From Neoscytalidium dimidiatum (lineage: Eukaryota; Ascomycota; Dothideomycetes; Botryosphaeriales; Botryosphaeriaceae), in the NCBI GenBank assembly GCA_037367355.1, contig CM074700.1, positions 2,728,001-2,792,000 of the forward strand: 64,000 bases of DNA. The letters are read 5' to 3'. The position numbers were made by a program, and so were the translations under genes. Below the pieces are notes generated by a model, which was not told the DNA's origin, made no database searches, and was given only the letters and a program-made list of their open reading frames with translations. Within the stretch, counting starts at the first letter, position 1; each line of letters begins with the position of its first letter. This document shows, piece by piece, positions 45,266 to 56,969 of the stretch.

Positions 45266-46351
45266 ATGTCTGACCGCTCTTCGCCCCTCAGTGACGTCCC
45301 TAAGGACACTGAGTCTCCGGCTCAAGTACGTTACTTCCACGCTCTGGCCTTTATGAAATTCACCAACCCTAACGTAGAAAACGTCCCAGGTCAAGGCTAA
45401 CACCAAGAAGCCCACCGAGCTTCAGGCATGTTACCACCACCTATCCCGACTTTTTGGTTCCACTGATCCTAATGCAGGGAACTCCCAACGTCAAGACCGA
45501 GCATTCTGAGGACGAGGCATGTTACTCCCGCTTACTCTCTTTTTGAAAACCACCGACTTCTAACATAGAAACGTGTGAGAATCAAGACCGAAGTCGATGA
45601 GATCCCGGTTTCCAAGTCCAAGCCCAAGTCCAAGTCCAAGGCTGCTGTCGAGCGCCCCGGTACTCCCGAATCCAGTGTCGAGACTCCCACTTCGACCTCT
45701 CCGGTGACCCCGAAGACTCCTCGCTCGGCCAAGCGCGCCGCTACTCCAGACATGGACGGAGTCCCGTATCCGAAGAAGACTAAGGGCAGGGCTTCTCCTA
45801 AGCTGGCCACTCCTGTCCGCCAGCGCAAGGCTCCTACCAAGACTCCGGTAAGTTCTGCGGCGATTGATATCACGGCGGGAAAAGGGCCAGGGCCTGCCTC
45901 GCCTGAGTTCGGATCCCGGAACAAATTCTGACAAGATCTTCCTTCCCAGAGCTCCGGCCGCGCCATCGCTTCCACTATGGGTGAGCTCTCTGCCGAGGAC
46001 CGTCTCCTTCTCAACATGAAGGACAAGGGCAAGTCGTGGAAGGAGATTAACGAGGCCTGGGAGGCTGCTACTGGTGTCAAGCCGGCCAAGTCAACCCTCC
46101 CCAACCGCTACGCCCGCCTTCGCACCAATATCACCAGCATGAGTGAGGCCGACCAGCAGAACCTCGTCAGGGCCAAGAGCTTGGTCGAGGAAGCGTACGA
46201 GGCGGAGAAGTGGAACCAGATTGCCCAAAAGATGCAGGAGCTGGGAACTTCCGAGAAGTACTCCGCTACCATCCTCCAGAAGCAGCTCAGCAAGATGGAA
46301 GTCACCAATGCCCAGCCTGCGGAGAACCCCTTTGAGGATGTTGAAGAGTAA
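45266..46351 (+). CDS. Myb/SANT-like nuclear protein with unusual 5' introns
   Basis: Exons 45266-45325, 45378-45425, 45478-45516, 45569-45847 and 45950-46351; 275 residues. Introns 1-3 are each 52 nt and in phase 0; introns 2 and 3 start GCATGT, and using the nearby GT instead creates a stop in exon 3. Intron 4 is a normal 102-nt GTAAGT intron. Exons 3 and 4 each encode (V/I)KTE, a SUMO-consensus-like motif. Lys/Ser/Pro-rich disordered sequence follows (KSKPKSKSKAA, TPKTPRSAKR, a likely nuclear signal). The C-terminal half has helix modules LSAEDRLLLNMKDKGKSWKE then ANRYARLR-like SKSTLPNRYARLR-region spacing, and AEKWNQIAQKMQELG, as in fungal Myb-like proteins. Probably nuclear, possibly DNA-binding. 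The last exon model is solid; the micro-exons need transcript support. Confidence 0.75.
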
Positions 46352-48968
46352 GCGTCTGGCGCTGCTCTCACTTCGTCTTCCATGACTTCTAGGCGGTTGA
46401 CCTTCACTTCATCTTCCTTACGGACCCAAACAAACCTTGACCAGCTTCGTTCGAGAATCCGGTCTTACTTCATCTTCATTACGGCGAACACGGCTTGCTG
46501 CTTGTCTTCATGGTCAAGAACGGCTTCCAAACAGCTGAAGTCCCAGAACCTGGTTTTTCGATACCGATGGCGTTTCACGGGTACAACAGCAGCGGAAGGC
46601 ATATGGCGGGGCGATTCTCGACCGGATGGTATGGATTGGCCTTCACACTGGATTAGGTAGAGGGACCCTCGCCGTAGTAAACAAAGACATTCCTGCAGCA
46701 CATTAGCTCATGTATCTCATGTGACGCGACGCTTAAAAACATAAGTGATTGATTGATGCACGGCCTCGCCATAGCTTCGCCCATTCCTCAGCCTTATAAT
46801 GATGGCCTGTAGCCTGTTTGCTTGCCTGTCTGTTTTTCTTTTTCAAGTCTATACTGGAGTAGAAGCCGCCCCGGCGTTTTTCGATCTTTGATCTTTCCAT
46901 TCATTGAATTTTTTTTTTTTTTCAATAGCATTGAACCGCAGATAACATCAACTGCGCCGGAGCCATATCGCGATGGAGCAAATGGCCTCGTAGATGGCAG
47001 CACCCTTTCCTTTCAACAAAGCAGAGTCCATCCTGCCGCAGGACCTCCTTGCTAGGCATCTCAAACAGGAAGCCATGGCGCATGGGTTCCTTTTCGTGGT
47101 CCATTGGGTGGCTTCGGAGGGCAGGCGGTTGATGCAAGCCAACTATGCTTGAGCAAGCAATAGGCGTTCTCAAGAACTGCCGGACCAGGCAATCAATAGG
47201 CTCGCTTGCCACGGAGACTATTGCATGCACGCATGAGATCCACCGCACAAGCGAAGCAGAGCCCTACTCGATGTTCGGTTCGAGTCTCCACCCAAGCGCA
47301 CGACTCAACGCCAGACAGCACCGGCGGCATTCCACACGGCGCGGGGCAACGTCCGACTGGAAGAGGTCGAGGGGACACTGGGGCTCTGCAGGAATGCGAC
47401 GTGGGCTTGGCAATACTGGCGTTTGCCGCATCTGGGCCCCCGTCCGGGGCGCTAAGTCGAGCGTCGAACGTAGGGGAGAATATTGGCAATGTTTCGTCTC
47501 CTACATTCGGTCCCTTTAGCTGCTATTTTTCTTCACCGCAGATCGCAAGTTTTGTGCGTGCGGAGGCTGTGAGGCGGGGTGGAAGTCTCTTTTTTTGGGG
47601 GCGTCGGGGTTACGCGTCAGCCCCTCGTGCTCTGCGCTCTCATGATCCGCGCGGGCCGTCTGTCGGTGAGCAGCAGCGCGCACGCCATAACGGAATAGCA
47701 GGTACGGGTAGGCAGCCGGCTGGTGACGGCTCAGGTGGTGCTGTATGCGCTTGTCGGCTCGGCGCAGCGGGATTACGTGTGAAAACGCGAGTATTTGAGG
47801 TGCGGAGGGAGTCGGAGGTTTTGAGAAAGAGAAAGCACGTCTGAGGTAAGGGCGCGGCTGGCAGCAGGCCGGTCTGAAGATCATCGCGACCGCATCGTTG
47901 GGCTGACGGCAGCAAGAAACACCCGCGCCCTGCCCGGCGAATCAGCGCCGCTGCCTGTGCCTCCAGCCCCGCGCGCGCCTCGCTCAACGGCCGCTGTGCA
48001 ACAACACTCCCCGCAAACTCAAAACCTCACGATGAAGCCTGTTGTAAGACCAGTCTTTGCGCCGTCTTGGCACCTTGTAACTCCCTCGCTGACAAGCTCC
48101 AGTCCGCTTTCCGTTGTCATACGCACCTTCCCTCGCCCGGCTGAGCCGCCGTCCCAAACCCTCGCGGATCAGCATTTCCGTCGAAGCACGAATACTACAT
48201 GCGGGTGAAGCTGTGCTTGTTCCCGTGTCCTGTAACGCGTTTGGTCCCTTCAGCATTCGACAGATTTGCGACGGCGTCGTGGGTAGATTCCATCCATCTG
48301 CCCGGTCCGGACAGACACGATCGCGCTGTGATTTGAACCCTCACGACAAGATCACCGCATCGAGCAGGCGATCAAGATGCCCGCAAGGAATGGGACGCCG
48401 CTGATGCCGTTCCTGCGGCAGCGACAGCGCAGTCAGCGGAGCGAGCAGTATTTGAACGGCTTCGATTCGCAGGGCTGCCGGGTTGGTGATAAGACACTCA
48501 GCCATTAGTCGCTGGCGGACGGGTTGGCGCAAAGATAAGCAGCGTGCACTGCATTTCCGGACGGACCCAGGCCCACCCCACATATTCCGACATCCTGCTC
48601 TTCTTCAGCCACTTCCGCGGGAAGCCAGTCTTTACTCGGCCAAGGTCCCTTCTCGCCCGTTCAGATCTGCCATCCCGCGATCTGCTTTCTCCCCGGCGCA
48701 CTGCCAGTTGCGCTGCCGTAGTGTCAAGCTTATGACGAAGCTGAACTGCCTGATTTCCATGCCACTCGCCTCCCGCGCAGGGGCCACGACCGTGGCACCA
48801 TGCTCGCTGCCTGTCCGCCTCTTCTCCGGCGTTTCACCATCCTAGCTGACAAAAATCATTTTCTCTATTTGCTTCGCATCTCGTACCACCCAATTTGCGT
48901 CTGCCATTGCTCTCCGTGTCTCTTTGCTGTGTCTCTCCATTGGATATCCCTGACCACCACCTCGCGCC
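46352..48968. other. 2.6 kb intergenic region and niaD promoter
   Basis: 46352-48000 holds overlapping short ORFs on both strands (for example 47206-47844) without coding character. From about 48000 the sequence is upstream DNA of nitrate reductase. It includes two GATAAG motifs 46 bp apart (48488-48493 and 48534-48539), a TTCCGCGG one base off the NirA consensus near 48613, and an ATG at 48800 whose 74-codon frame overlaps the niaD start. No separate gene is supported. Confidence 0.5.
48488..48539 (+). promoter_or_regulatory. paired GATA (AreA/NIT2-type) sites upstream of niaD
   Basis: GATAAG occurs at 48488-48493 and again at 48534-48539, in the same orientation. AreA/NIT2 GATA factors activate nitrate genes under nitrogen limitation and favour closely spaced pairs. 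The motif is short and also arises by chance, so the assignment rests on context. Confidence 0.4.
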
Positions 48969-51648
48969 ATGGGCATCCAACCAGTGCAAGAGGAGAAGGA
49001 GAACATGAAAAAAGCTGGCGGTGACCTTCCGCCCTCACCACCAGAAACCATCTACGGAGAGACTTCATCACCAAGCCCGGTCGAGTTCCCATTACCACCG
49101 CCCAGCAAGAGGCCTACCCATGTCTTGGAAGTTGACCAGAAGACGCCCGATGCTCACGTCCCCCGCGACCCCAGGTTAATACGGCTGACCGGTGTGCACC
49201 CGTTCAACGTCGAGGCGCCTTTATCCGATCTCTTCAACGAAGGTTTCTTAACGAGCCCGGAGCTCTTCTACGTGCGGAACCATGGAGCCGTCCCCGAGGT
49301 ACGAGACGAGGACATCCCGGACTGGGAGTTCACGGTGGAAGGTATGGTCGAGCATCCCATGAAAGTCACGTTTAAAGAGCTTCTCTCGGACTACGAAAAC
49401 GTGACCTACCCGATCACGCTCGTCTGCGCCGGTAACAGGCGCAAAGAGCAGAACGTGGTACGGAAGACGAAAGGGTTCTCCTGGGGCGCGGCGGGCGTGT
49501 CGACCGCCCTCTGGACTGGCGTGGTGATGGGCGACGTACTACGGCGGGCGAAGCCGCTGCGGCGGGCGCGGTACGTGTGCATGGAGGGCGCGGACAAGCT
49601 CCCGAACGGCTACTACGGGACATCGGTCAAGCTGAACTGGGCAATGGACGCGAATCGTGGGATGATGCTGGCGCACAAGATGAACGGCGAGATGCTGACG
49701 CCAGACCACGGCAAGCCGCTGCGCTGCGTGATCCCCGGCCAGATCGGCGGCCGCAGCGTCAAGTGGCTGAAGCGGTTGATCGTGACGGCCGAGCCGAGCG
49801 ACAATTGGTATCACATCTACGACAACCGGGTGCTGCCCACGATGGTGTCGCCGGACGACGCGGCGAACGACCCGGCCTGGTGGAAGGACGAGCGCTACGC
49901 CATCTACGACCTCAGCCCCAACTCGGCCGTGGCGTACCCGGCCCACGAGGAGCAGCTGTGCGTCGTCGCCGGGCCTGACAAGTACCGCGTCAAGGGGTAC
50001 GCGTACGGCGGCGGCGGCAGGCGCATCACCCGCGTCGAGGTCTCGCTGGACAAGGGCAAGACGTGGCGGCTGTCCAACATCGACTACGCCGAGGACCGCT
50101 ACCGCGACGCTCCGCCGCAAGACCTGTTCGGTGGGCGCCTCGACGTCGACTGGCGCGAGAGCTGCTTCTGCTGGTGCTTCTGGAACATCGACATCCCCGT
50201 GGCCGAGCTGAAAGATGCGGGTGATCTCGTCGTGAGGGCGATGGACGAGTCGATGAACCTGCAGCCCCGCGACATGTACTGGTCGGTGCTGGGCATGATG
50301 AACAATCCGTGGTACCGCGTTGCGATCGCGCGCGAGGGCGACTACCTGCGCTTCGAGCACCCGACGCAGCCCGCGCTGATGCCCGGCGGCTGGATGGAGC
50401 GCGTCAAGAAGGCGGGCGGCAACCTGACGAACGGGTTTTGGGGCGAGAAGATCGGCGGCGAGGAGGCGGAGGTGCCGGTCGGCGAGCAGGCGGGCGAGAT
50501 CAAGATGACGAACGACAAGGTGAAGCGGGAGATCACGATTGATGAGCTGCGCAAGCACGATTCGAAGGAGGAGCCGTGGTTCGTGGTCAATGGCGAGGTG
50601 TACGATGGGACGGCGTTCCTGCAGGGGCATCCGGGCGGCGCGCAGAGCATTATTTCGGCAGCGGGGATGGATGCTACGGATGAGTTCATGGCGATTCGTA
50701 AGCCTTTCCTGCTCTACCTGATCATTCTGGAGTATTTGCTAACGAAAAGCAGACAGCGAGACGGCAAAAGCGATGATGCCGGACTACCACATCGGCTCCC
50801 TGGACGAGGCATCTAAACGCGTCCTCAGCGAGGGCGAGGTCCAGCCCGAGAGCACCGGACCCCGCGATGTGTTCCTGGACTCCCGCGCCTGGACGAAGGC
50901 GATCCTGCACAGCAAGGAAACCGTCTCCTGGGACACGCGCATCTTCAAGTTCAAGCTCGAGCACAACGACCAGCGGCTCGGCCTGCCGACGGGCCAGCAC
51001 CTGATGATGCGGCTGCGCGACCCGGTCACGCGCGAGGCCATCATCCGCTCGTACACGCCCATCTCGGAGACGGCGCAGCGCGGCTTCATGGACGTGCTGG
51101 TCAAGGTCTACTTCGACACCAAGGAGCGCGCGGGCGGCAGGATGACCAAGGCGCTCGACTCGCTGCCCGTGGGCCACTTCGTCGACTTCAAGGGCCCGAT
51201 CGGGAAATTCGAGTACCTCGGCCGCGGGCGCTGCAGCGTCAACGGCGCCGAGCGGCAGGTGAAGAGGTTCATCATGATCTGCGGCGGCAGCGGCATCACG
51301 CCCATCTTCCAGGTGCTGCGCGCCGTCATGCAGGACAAGGACGACCCGACGACGTGCACCGTCATCGACGGCAACCGCCTCGCCGAGGACATCCTGTGCA
51401 AGGCGCAGCTGGACGCGTTCGCGTCGGGGAACGCGGAGCGGTGCAAGCTGCTGTACACGCTGAGCAAGCCGCCGGAGGCGGGCTGGGACGGCCTGAGGGG
51501 CAGGATCGCGGCGCCGTTGCTGAGGGAGCACGCGGCCGTGTGCGAGGGCGCGCTCGTGCTGCTGTGCGGGCCCGAGGCGCTGGAGAAGAGCGCGCATGTG
51601 GCGCTGAGGGAGATGGGGTGGGGGGACGAGGATTTGCTGTTCTTCTGA
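48969..51648 (+). CDS. niaD: nitrate reductase [NAD(P)H]
   Basis: Exon 1 is 48969-50697 and exon 2 is 50753-51648; one 55-nt GTAAGC/AGCAG intron; 874 residues, close to Aspergillus NiaD. It reduces nitrate to nitrite in the cytosol. Domains in order: the molybdopterin domain (about 70-320) with the Mo-ligand Cys153 in LVCAGNRR and substrate-site block GRSVKWLKRL; a dimerisation domain (about 340-480); cytochrome b5 (about 520-595) with axial His554 in HPGG and His577 in AIHS; then an FAD/NAD(P)H ferredoxin-reductase-like half with RSYTPIS (flavin), MICGGSGITP (nucleotide) and a final CGPEALEKSA. All cofactor residues are present. The intron splits the codon of His577. niiA follows on the same strand 1.6 kb downstream. 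Confidence 0.97.
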
Positions 51649-52066
51649 CCGTTTACTTTCTTCACGTTTTGCCGGTGACGGTGGATAGATTCTGTTGTTT
51701 TGGCGTACGGGAGATATATACACCCTGCTGATGGGCAGCGTTGGAGTTTTTTTTTTTTTTTTTTTGCATTTTTGTTTGATTTGCTTGCTGGCTCAAAATT
51801 TGGCATTTACGACTTTCACGAATACTTCCTGTACATACTCCCTTTTTTTTTTGTGCGCATTACTGAATGCATCGTCGTCGCGGGTCGTATCAATTGCGAG
51901 AGCACAGACAGCATCTGTGTGGTTTACAACATGCATCCACGAGTGTACGTTGCAGAAAAGCACGAGCAAAGTCCGACCTCGACCCGAATCGCAATCCATC
52001 CAATTCAGCTCTCGTAATGACCATACCACCACGCATCTCGCCAAGCGCTCTTGACGATTCCATCTT

Positions 52067-52074
52067 CCTCGGAG
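52067..52074 (-). promoter_or_regulatory. NirA-type site CTCCGAGG (reverse)
   Basis: Exact match on the minus strand to the CTCCGHGG consensus described for Aspergillus NirA, the nitrate-specific activator. It lies 1.2 kb upstream of the niiA start and 420 bp after the niaD stop. Confidence 0.45.
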
Positions 52075-52408
52075 GTGCACCGTCGAGACAGACTCACGCC
52101 ATTTCGCGATCCAAGAATCAAGATTGACTCTTTGTTTTCGAAAAAAAAAAAAATACCCACAGCGCGAAGCAACACTTCCCCGGAGAACATTTCCGGCGAG
52201 ACAACGAAAAAAAAAAGTGCCGGGGGCGCGGCCGGCAGCCCATTTTCCTTTTTCGCGCGATAAGGGAAACCAGGGCGAGCGCGACGGGCACTAATGGCGG
52301 TGGTGTTTTGCTAGATGCGGTTTAGTGAGGGGGGAAGATGAAAGAGGCGCGCTCTTATCAGCGACCCGAACGACCGGGGACGGGGGGGCACAGGCTGTGG
52401 ACGTCTTT

Positions 52409-52416
52409 CTCCGAGG
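52409..52416 (+). promoter_or_regulatory. NirA-type site CTCCGAGG
   Basis: Exact match to CTCCGHGG on the + strand, 50 bp from a CTTATC (reverse GATAAG) motif. Neighbouring NirA and AreA sites are typical of fungal nitrate promoters. It is about 880 bp upstream of the niiA ATG. Confidence 0.5.
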
Positions 52417-53291
52417 ACGTCATTTTTGCTACTCTTCTCGAATTAATTCGTGGTGGTTTTTCAATTTTTTTTTTTTTCCCCTTGAATCATTTGATGCGGA
52501 CTTGCGGGCGTTATGGTCGATGCGCAGCATGCGCATTGTCACGTCAGACGTACTCTCTGGCTCTCGTTACCGCAGGCGTTGGGTTACGGGAAAAAAGAGG
52601 AGCGCGCGCGGGGAGAGGGAGGGCGGACGGGCGGGCAGGGAAAGTCGGCTGTCCTGGGTTGTGACCAGGCTGTTGCTGCTGCTGCTGCTGCCGCCCCGCG
52701 GATAAGCTCTATCCGTCCTCTCTCGCGCCCCCAGCAGAAAATTGACATACATGCTACCTGCGCGGAGAAAGCACGCGCAAGTGCGGGTTGCGGCAAACGA
52801 AAAAGAGGGACTGACAAAATAGTGTTCGCGGATTGGATGGGATAATGGGAAAGTGTGGCGTTTTCGTGCGCGCGGAGTTGCTGCGTGAGTTGCTGCTGCT
52901 CATGCTGCTGCGCTTGACTTGGGCGAGGCGGTTTGGCTAGCTAGCTAGTTCTATCTTGTCGCTCTTCTTACTTGCTTTCTTTCCTCTCTTTCCTTGCTGC
53001 TATCTCCCTTCCTACGCTTTCTTTCTTCTTGTCCTCCTCTTTCTCCTACACCAGCTGCCATCCGCCTTTGCTCTTGCGCCTTGTGCGCCAGCGCCTCCCT
53101 CCGCAGCAGCTTGCGGTGTTTGAGGTAGACAAGACTGTTTTCCCCGTGATACCCCGGAGCTTATTCCACCACACCTCACAACTCTCTCTCTCCCCCGCTT
53201 CGACCACAGCTTAGCGGGGGCACAACTTGCCCCGGCGTCCTCTGATAACTGAATTAATCAATACCAGTGAGGAGTGGCACCTCGACCCAGA

Positions 53292-56200
53292 ATGAGCAAC
53301 AGCGAGTGGAACGACGCCGAGGCCAACCGGCTACCGGAGAAGGTGGAAGAGCTTAAGCTGACCAACGGTTTGCCGAACGGAGAGCCGCAACCAAGGAAGA
53401 GAGTGGTGGTGGTGGGGCTGGGCATGGTCGGCATTGCGTTCATGTAAGTTATTTCCCCCCCCTCGCCACCACAAAATCAGAAAAGAATAGAGAAAAAGAG
53501 AGAAAATTTATTTCTCAAGGCAAATCCGGGCTGACGGACGCGCAGAGAAAAGCTGATGAAGTACGACGTCAAGCGGCGCGAGTACGACGTCGTGGTCATC
53601 GGGGAGGAGCCGCACCTGGCGTACAACCGCGTGGGCCTGACGAGCTTCTTCCAACATCGGCAGGTGGAGAACCTGTACCTGAATCCGAAGGAATGGGTGC
53701 GTTTCGAGATTTTCCCCCCCCCCCTCCTCCCTCCTTTTTCAAATTGCATCATCTTTGAGCTCATCGTTCGCGCGCGCAGTACGCCAGCATGCCCGACGGA
53801 GCCCTCAGCTACCACATCAACACCCGCGTCACCGAGATCGTCCAGGAAGAGAAGGTCGTCAAGACCGCGACCGGCGAGACCGTGCCTTACGATATCCTCG
53901 TGCTGGCCACCGGCTCCGACGCGCTGCTGCCCCGCCATACCCCCGGCCACGATGCCAAGGGCGTCTTCGTCTACCGGACCATCGACGACCTGGAGCGGTT
54001 GATCAAGTTCGCCAGCACGAAGAAGGGGACCACGGGCGCGGTGGTCGGCGGCGGTTTGTTGGGTCTGGAAGCGGCCAAGGCCATGATGGACCTGGAGGAT
54101 TTCGGGAAGGTGAAGCTGATCGAAAGGAATCGATGGGTCTTGTCTCGGCAGCTCGACGGCGATGCGGGCGCAATGGTTTTGGAGCAGGTCAGGGCGCTGG
54201 GGTTGGACGTGCTGCTCAGCAAGCGGGTGGGCAAGATCCTGACCGATGAGGACAACAGCGTCAAAGGTGTGAGATTCGAGGACGGGGAGGAGATGGACTG
54301 CTCGTGCATATGCTTCGCGGTAAGCTGGTGAAGCGAGAGGAGACGCTGAGACTGAAGACACTGACTCGGAACAGATCGGCATCAAGGCCCGCGACGAGCT
54401 GGCGCGGCAGGCAGGCATCAGGTGCGCCGACAGGGGTGGCGGTATTGTCGTTGCGGATGACTTGCAGACCTCGATTCCAGATATCTACGCCATCGGCGAA
54501 TGTGCGAGCTGGGAGAACCAGACGTTCGGCCTTATCGCCCCCGGCGTCGAGATGGCAGACGTCCTCGCGTTCAACCTTACCCAAGCAAAGGCCCACGCGC
54601 TTCGGAAATTCAAGCGGCCCGATCTCAGCACCAAACTGAAGCTCCTTGGTGTCGAGGTTGCCAGCTTTGGTGACTTCTTCGCTGACCGAGATGGTCCCAA
54701 AAATCTTCCTGCTCGCAGGGCTGGAGGGAAGAAGGAAGGAGGTAGCGACTCGAAGGACAGGGTGAAGACTTTGACGGAGGGCCCCGCCCCTCCTCCGGTC
54801 AAGGCGTTGACTTACAAGGATCCATTTCAGCAAGTCTACAAGAAGTATCTGTTCACACTGGATGGAAAGTATCTTCTTGGCGGCATGATGATTGGAGATA
54901 CGAAGGACTACGTCAAGCTGGTCCCCATGGTGAAGAACCAGAAGCCTCTGGAGATTCCGCCGAGTGAACTGATCGTAGGGGCGAAGAAGGGCGACGATGA
55001 GGGTGCAGACGACCTGTAAGTATTTCTCTGCTGCCCCACCCGCGAGCACACACTAAGGAGCATTAGCGACGACGATACTCAAATCTGTTCTTGCCACAAC
55101 GTCACAAAAGGAGACGTCGTCAGGCAGGTGAAAGATGGCACATGCAAGAGCATTGGCGACGTCAAGTCCTGCACGAAGGCTGGCACCGGATGCGGCGGAT
55201 GCATGCCTCTCGTCCAGACCATCTTCAACAAGACCATGGCATCGATGGGCCAGGAGGTCAAGAACCATCTTTGCCCCCACTTCGAGTACTCGCGCGCGGA
55301 TCTGTTCCACATCATCTACGTCAAGAAGCTGCAGAGCTTCGAAGAAGTCATGAAGAAGTGCGGCAAGGACCCGGAATCCGTAGGGTGCGAGGCCTGCAAG
55401 CCCGCCGTCGGATCCATCCTGGCATCGCTCTTCAACAAGCACATCATCGACGACAAGCACCGCGGCCTGCAGGACACCAACGACAAGTTCCTGGCCAACA
55501 TACAGCGCAACGGCACCTTCTCCGTCGTGCCGCGCGTGTCGGGCGGCGAGATCACGGCGGACAAGCTGATCATCATCGGAACGGTGGCCAAGAAGTACGG
55601 GCTGTACTGCAAGATCACGGGCGGGCAGCGGATAGACATGTTCGGGGCCAAGAAGCAGGACCTCCTGGCCATCTGGGAGGAGCTGATCGACGGCGGGATG
55701 GAGAGCGGGCACGCGTACGCCAAGTCGCTGCGCACGGTCAAGAGCTGCGTGGGCACGACGTGGTGCCGGTTCGGCATCGGCGACAGCGTGGGCATGGCGG
55801 TCCGGCTGGAGGAGCGGTACAAGAGCATCCGCGGGCCGCACAAGATCAAGGGCGGCGTGTCGGGCTGCGTGCGTGAGTGCGCCGAGGCGCAGAACAAGGA
55901 CTTCGGCCTGATCGCGACGGAGAAGGGGTTCAACATCTTCGTCGGCGGCAACGGCGGCGCGAAGCCGCGCCACTCGGAGCTGCTGGCCAAGGACGTGCCG
56001 CCGGACGACGTCGTGCCCATCCTCGACCGCTACTTGAGCTTCTACATCCGCACCGCCGACAAGCTGCAGCGCACGGCGCGCTGGATCGAGAACCTGCCCG
56101 GCGGCATCAAGTACCTGCGCGAGGTCATCCTCGAGGACAAGCTGGGCATCTGCGCGGACCTGGAGAGGCAGATGCAGGACCTCGTCGGCTCCTTCTTCTG

Positions 56201-56969
56201 CGAGTGGACCGAGGTGGTCAGGAACCCGGCCAAGCGCGCCCTCTTCCAGCAGTTCGGCAACACGCCCGAGAACGTCGAGCCCAACGTCGAGCCCGTCGTC
56301 GAGCGCGGCCAGACCCGCCCGTCCTACTGGCCCAAGGACAGCGCCAAGGACGACTTCCGGGGCCACGGGTGGAGCGAGCTGGCCTGGCAGCCCGTGATCG
56401 AGGCCGCCGCCTTCAAGGACTTGCCGACCGGCGACTCGCGCGCGGTCAAGAGGGGCGACACGCAGCTCGCCGTCTTCAAGGTCAAGGGCAGGTGGTACTG
56501 CAGCCAGCAGATGTGCCCGCACAAGCGCGCCTTCGTCCTCGCGGACGGCCTCGTCGGCGACGACCGGAAGACGGACAAGCTCTGGGTCTCGTGCCCGTAC
56601 CACAAGCGCAACTACGAGCTCAAGGGCGAGCGGGCCGGCGCGTGCGCCAACGACCCGGACGTCAGCATCGCGACGTTCCCGGCCGAGGAGAGGGAGGACG
56701 GCTGGGTGTACGTCAGGCTGCCGCCGGTCGAGGAGCTCGACGCCCTGCTGGGAACGTCGCGCTGGCAGGTCAAGAAGGAGGAGACGCGCGACCCGTTCGA
56801 GTCGCTGGACAGGAAGTTGGAGAAGGCGAGGGAGGCGAAGGGGAGCAAGGGGAGGAAAGTCGATGCCGGCAGGGACGAGAGCCACCTTGAGAACGGCGTG
56901 GGCGAAGTGGCGAAGGCGAGGCAGATCTTGGCCGGTGGGGAGAGAGGGCCCTCCGGACTGGACTGGTGA
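53292..56969 (+). CDS. niiA: nitrite reductase [NAD(P)H], siroheme type
   Basis: Exons 53292-53443, 53546-53696, 53780-54319, 54375-55015 and 55067-56969; GT-AG introns of 102, 83, 55 and 51 nt; 1128 residues (Aspergillus NiiA 1104). It reduces nitrite to ammonium in the cytosol. Domains in order: the FAD-binding fold ([13 protein letters not shown]), the NAD(P)H fold ([16 protein letters not shown]), the BFD-type [2Fe-2S] domain ([12 protein letters not shown], then [11 protein letters not shown]), and the siroheme/[4Fe-4S] half with its cysteines in KSCVGTTWC and GCVREC. A C-terminal Rieske-type domain has the CPH and CPYH ligand pairs. The Lys/Arg-rich tail after about 1050 is variable. 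All redox-centre ligands are intact. The large antisense frame at 55053-57017 is a composition shadow. Confidence 0.96.

Larger units (their letters stand above)
51649..53291 (+). promoter_or_regulatory. niaD-niiA intergenic region with nitrate-control sites
   Basis: This 1.64 kb separates the two tandem nitrate genes. It begins with the niaD 3' flank (T-runs at 51749-51765 and 51842-51851) and contains two perfect NirA-type sites, at least three GATAAG/CTTATC motifs (52259-52264, 52354-52359, 52701-52706), CTG repeats near 52674 and a CT-rich tract at 52950-53045, just before the niiA leader. The short ORFs inside show no coding character. The pattern is what a nitrate-induced, nitrogen-repressed promoter would show, but no expression evidence exists. 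Confidence 0.6.

Noticed and set aside
45426..45520. GT donors inside the GCATGTT motifs of the Myb-like gene
   Set aside because: Using them changes phase and brings a TGA into exon 3, so GC donors fit better.
47270..47300. TTCGAGTC resembling a tRNA T-loop
   Set aside because: No matching acceptor, D or anticodon stems around it.
47206..47844. 212-codon + strand ORF in the niaD upstream region
   Set aside because: Alternates between unrelated compositions and overlaps equally long ORFs in other frames.
49539..50630. 363-codon antisense ORF over niaD
   Set aside because: Same cause: high third-position GC on the sense strand.
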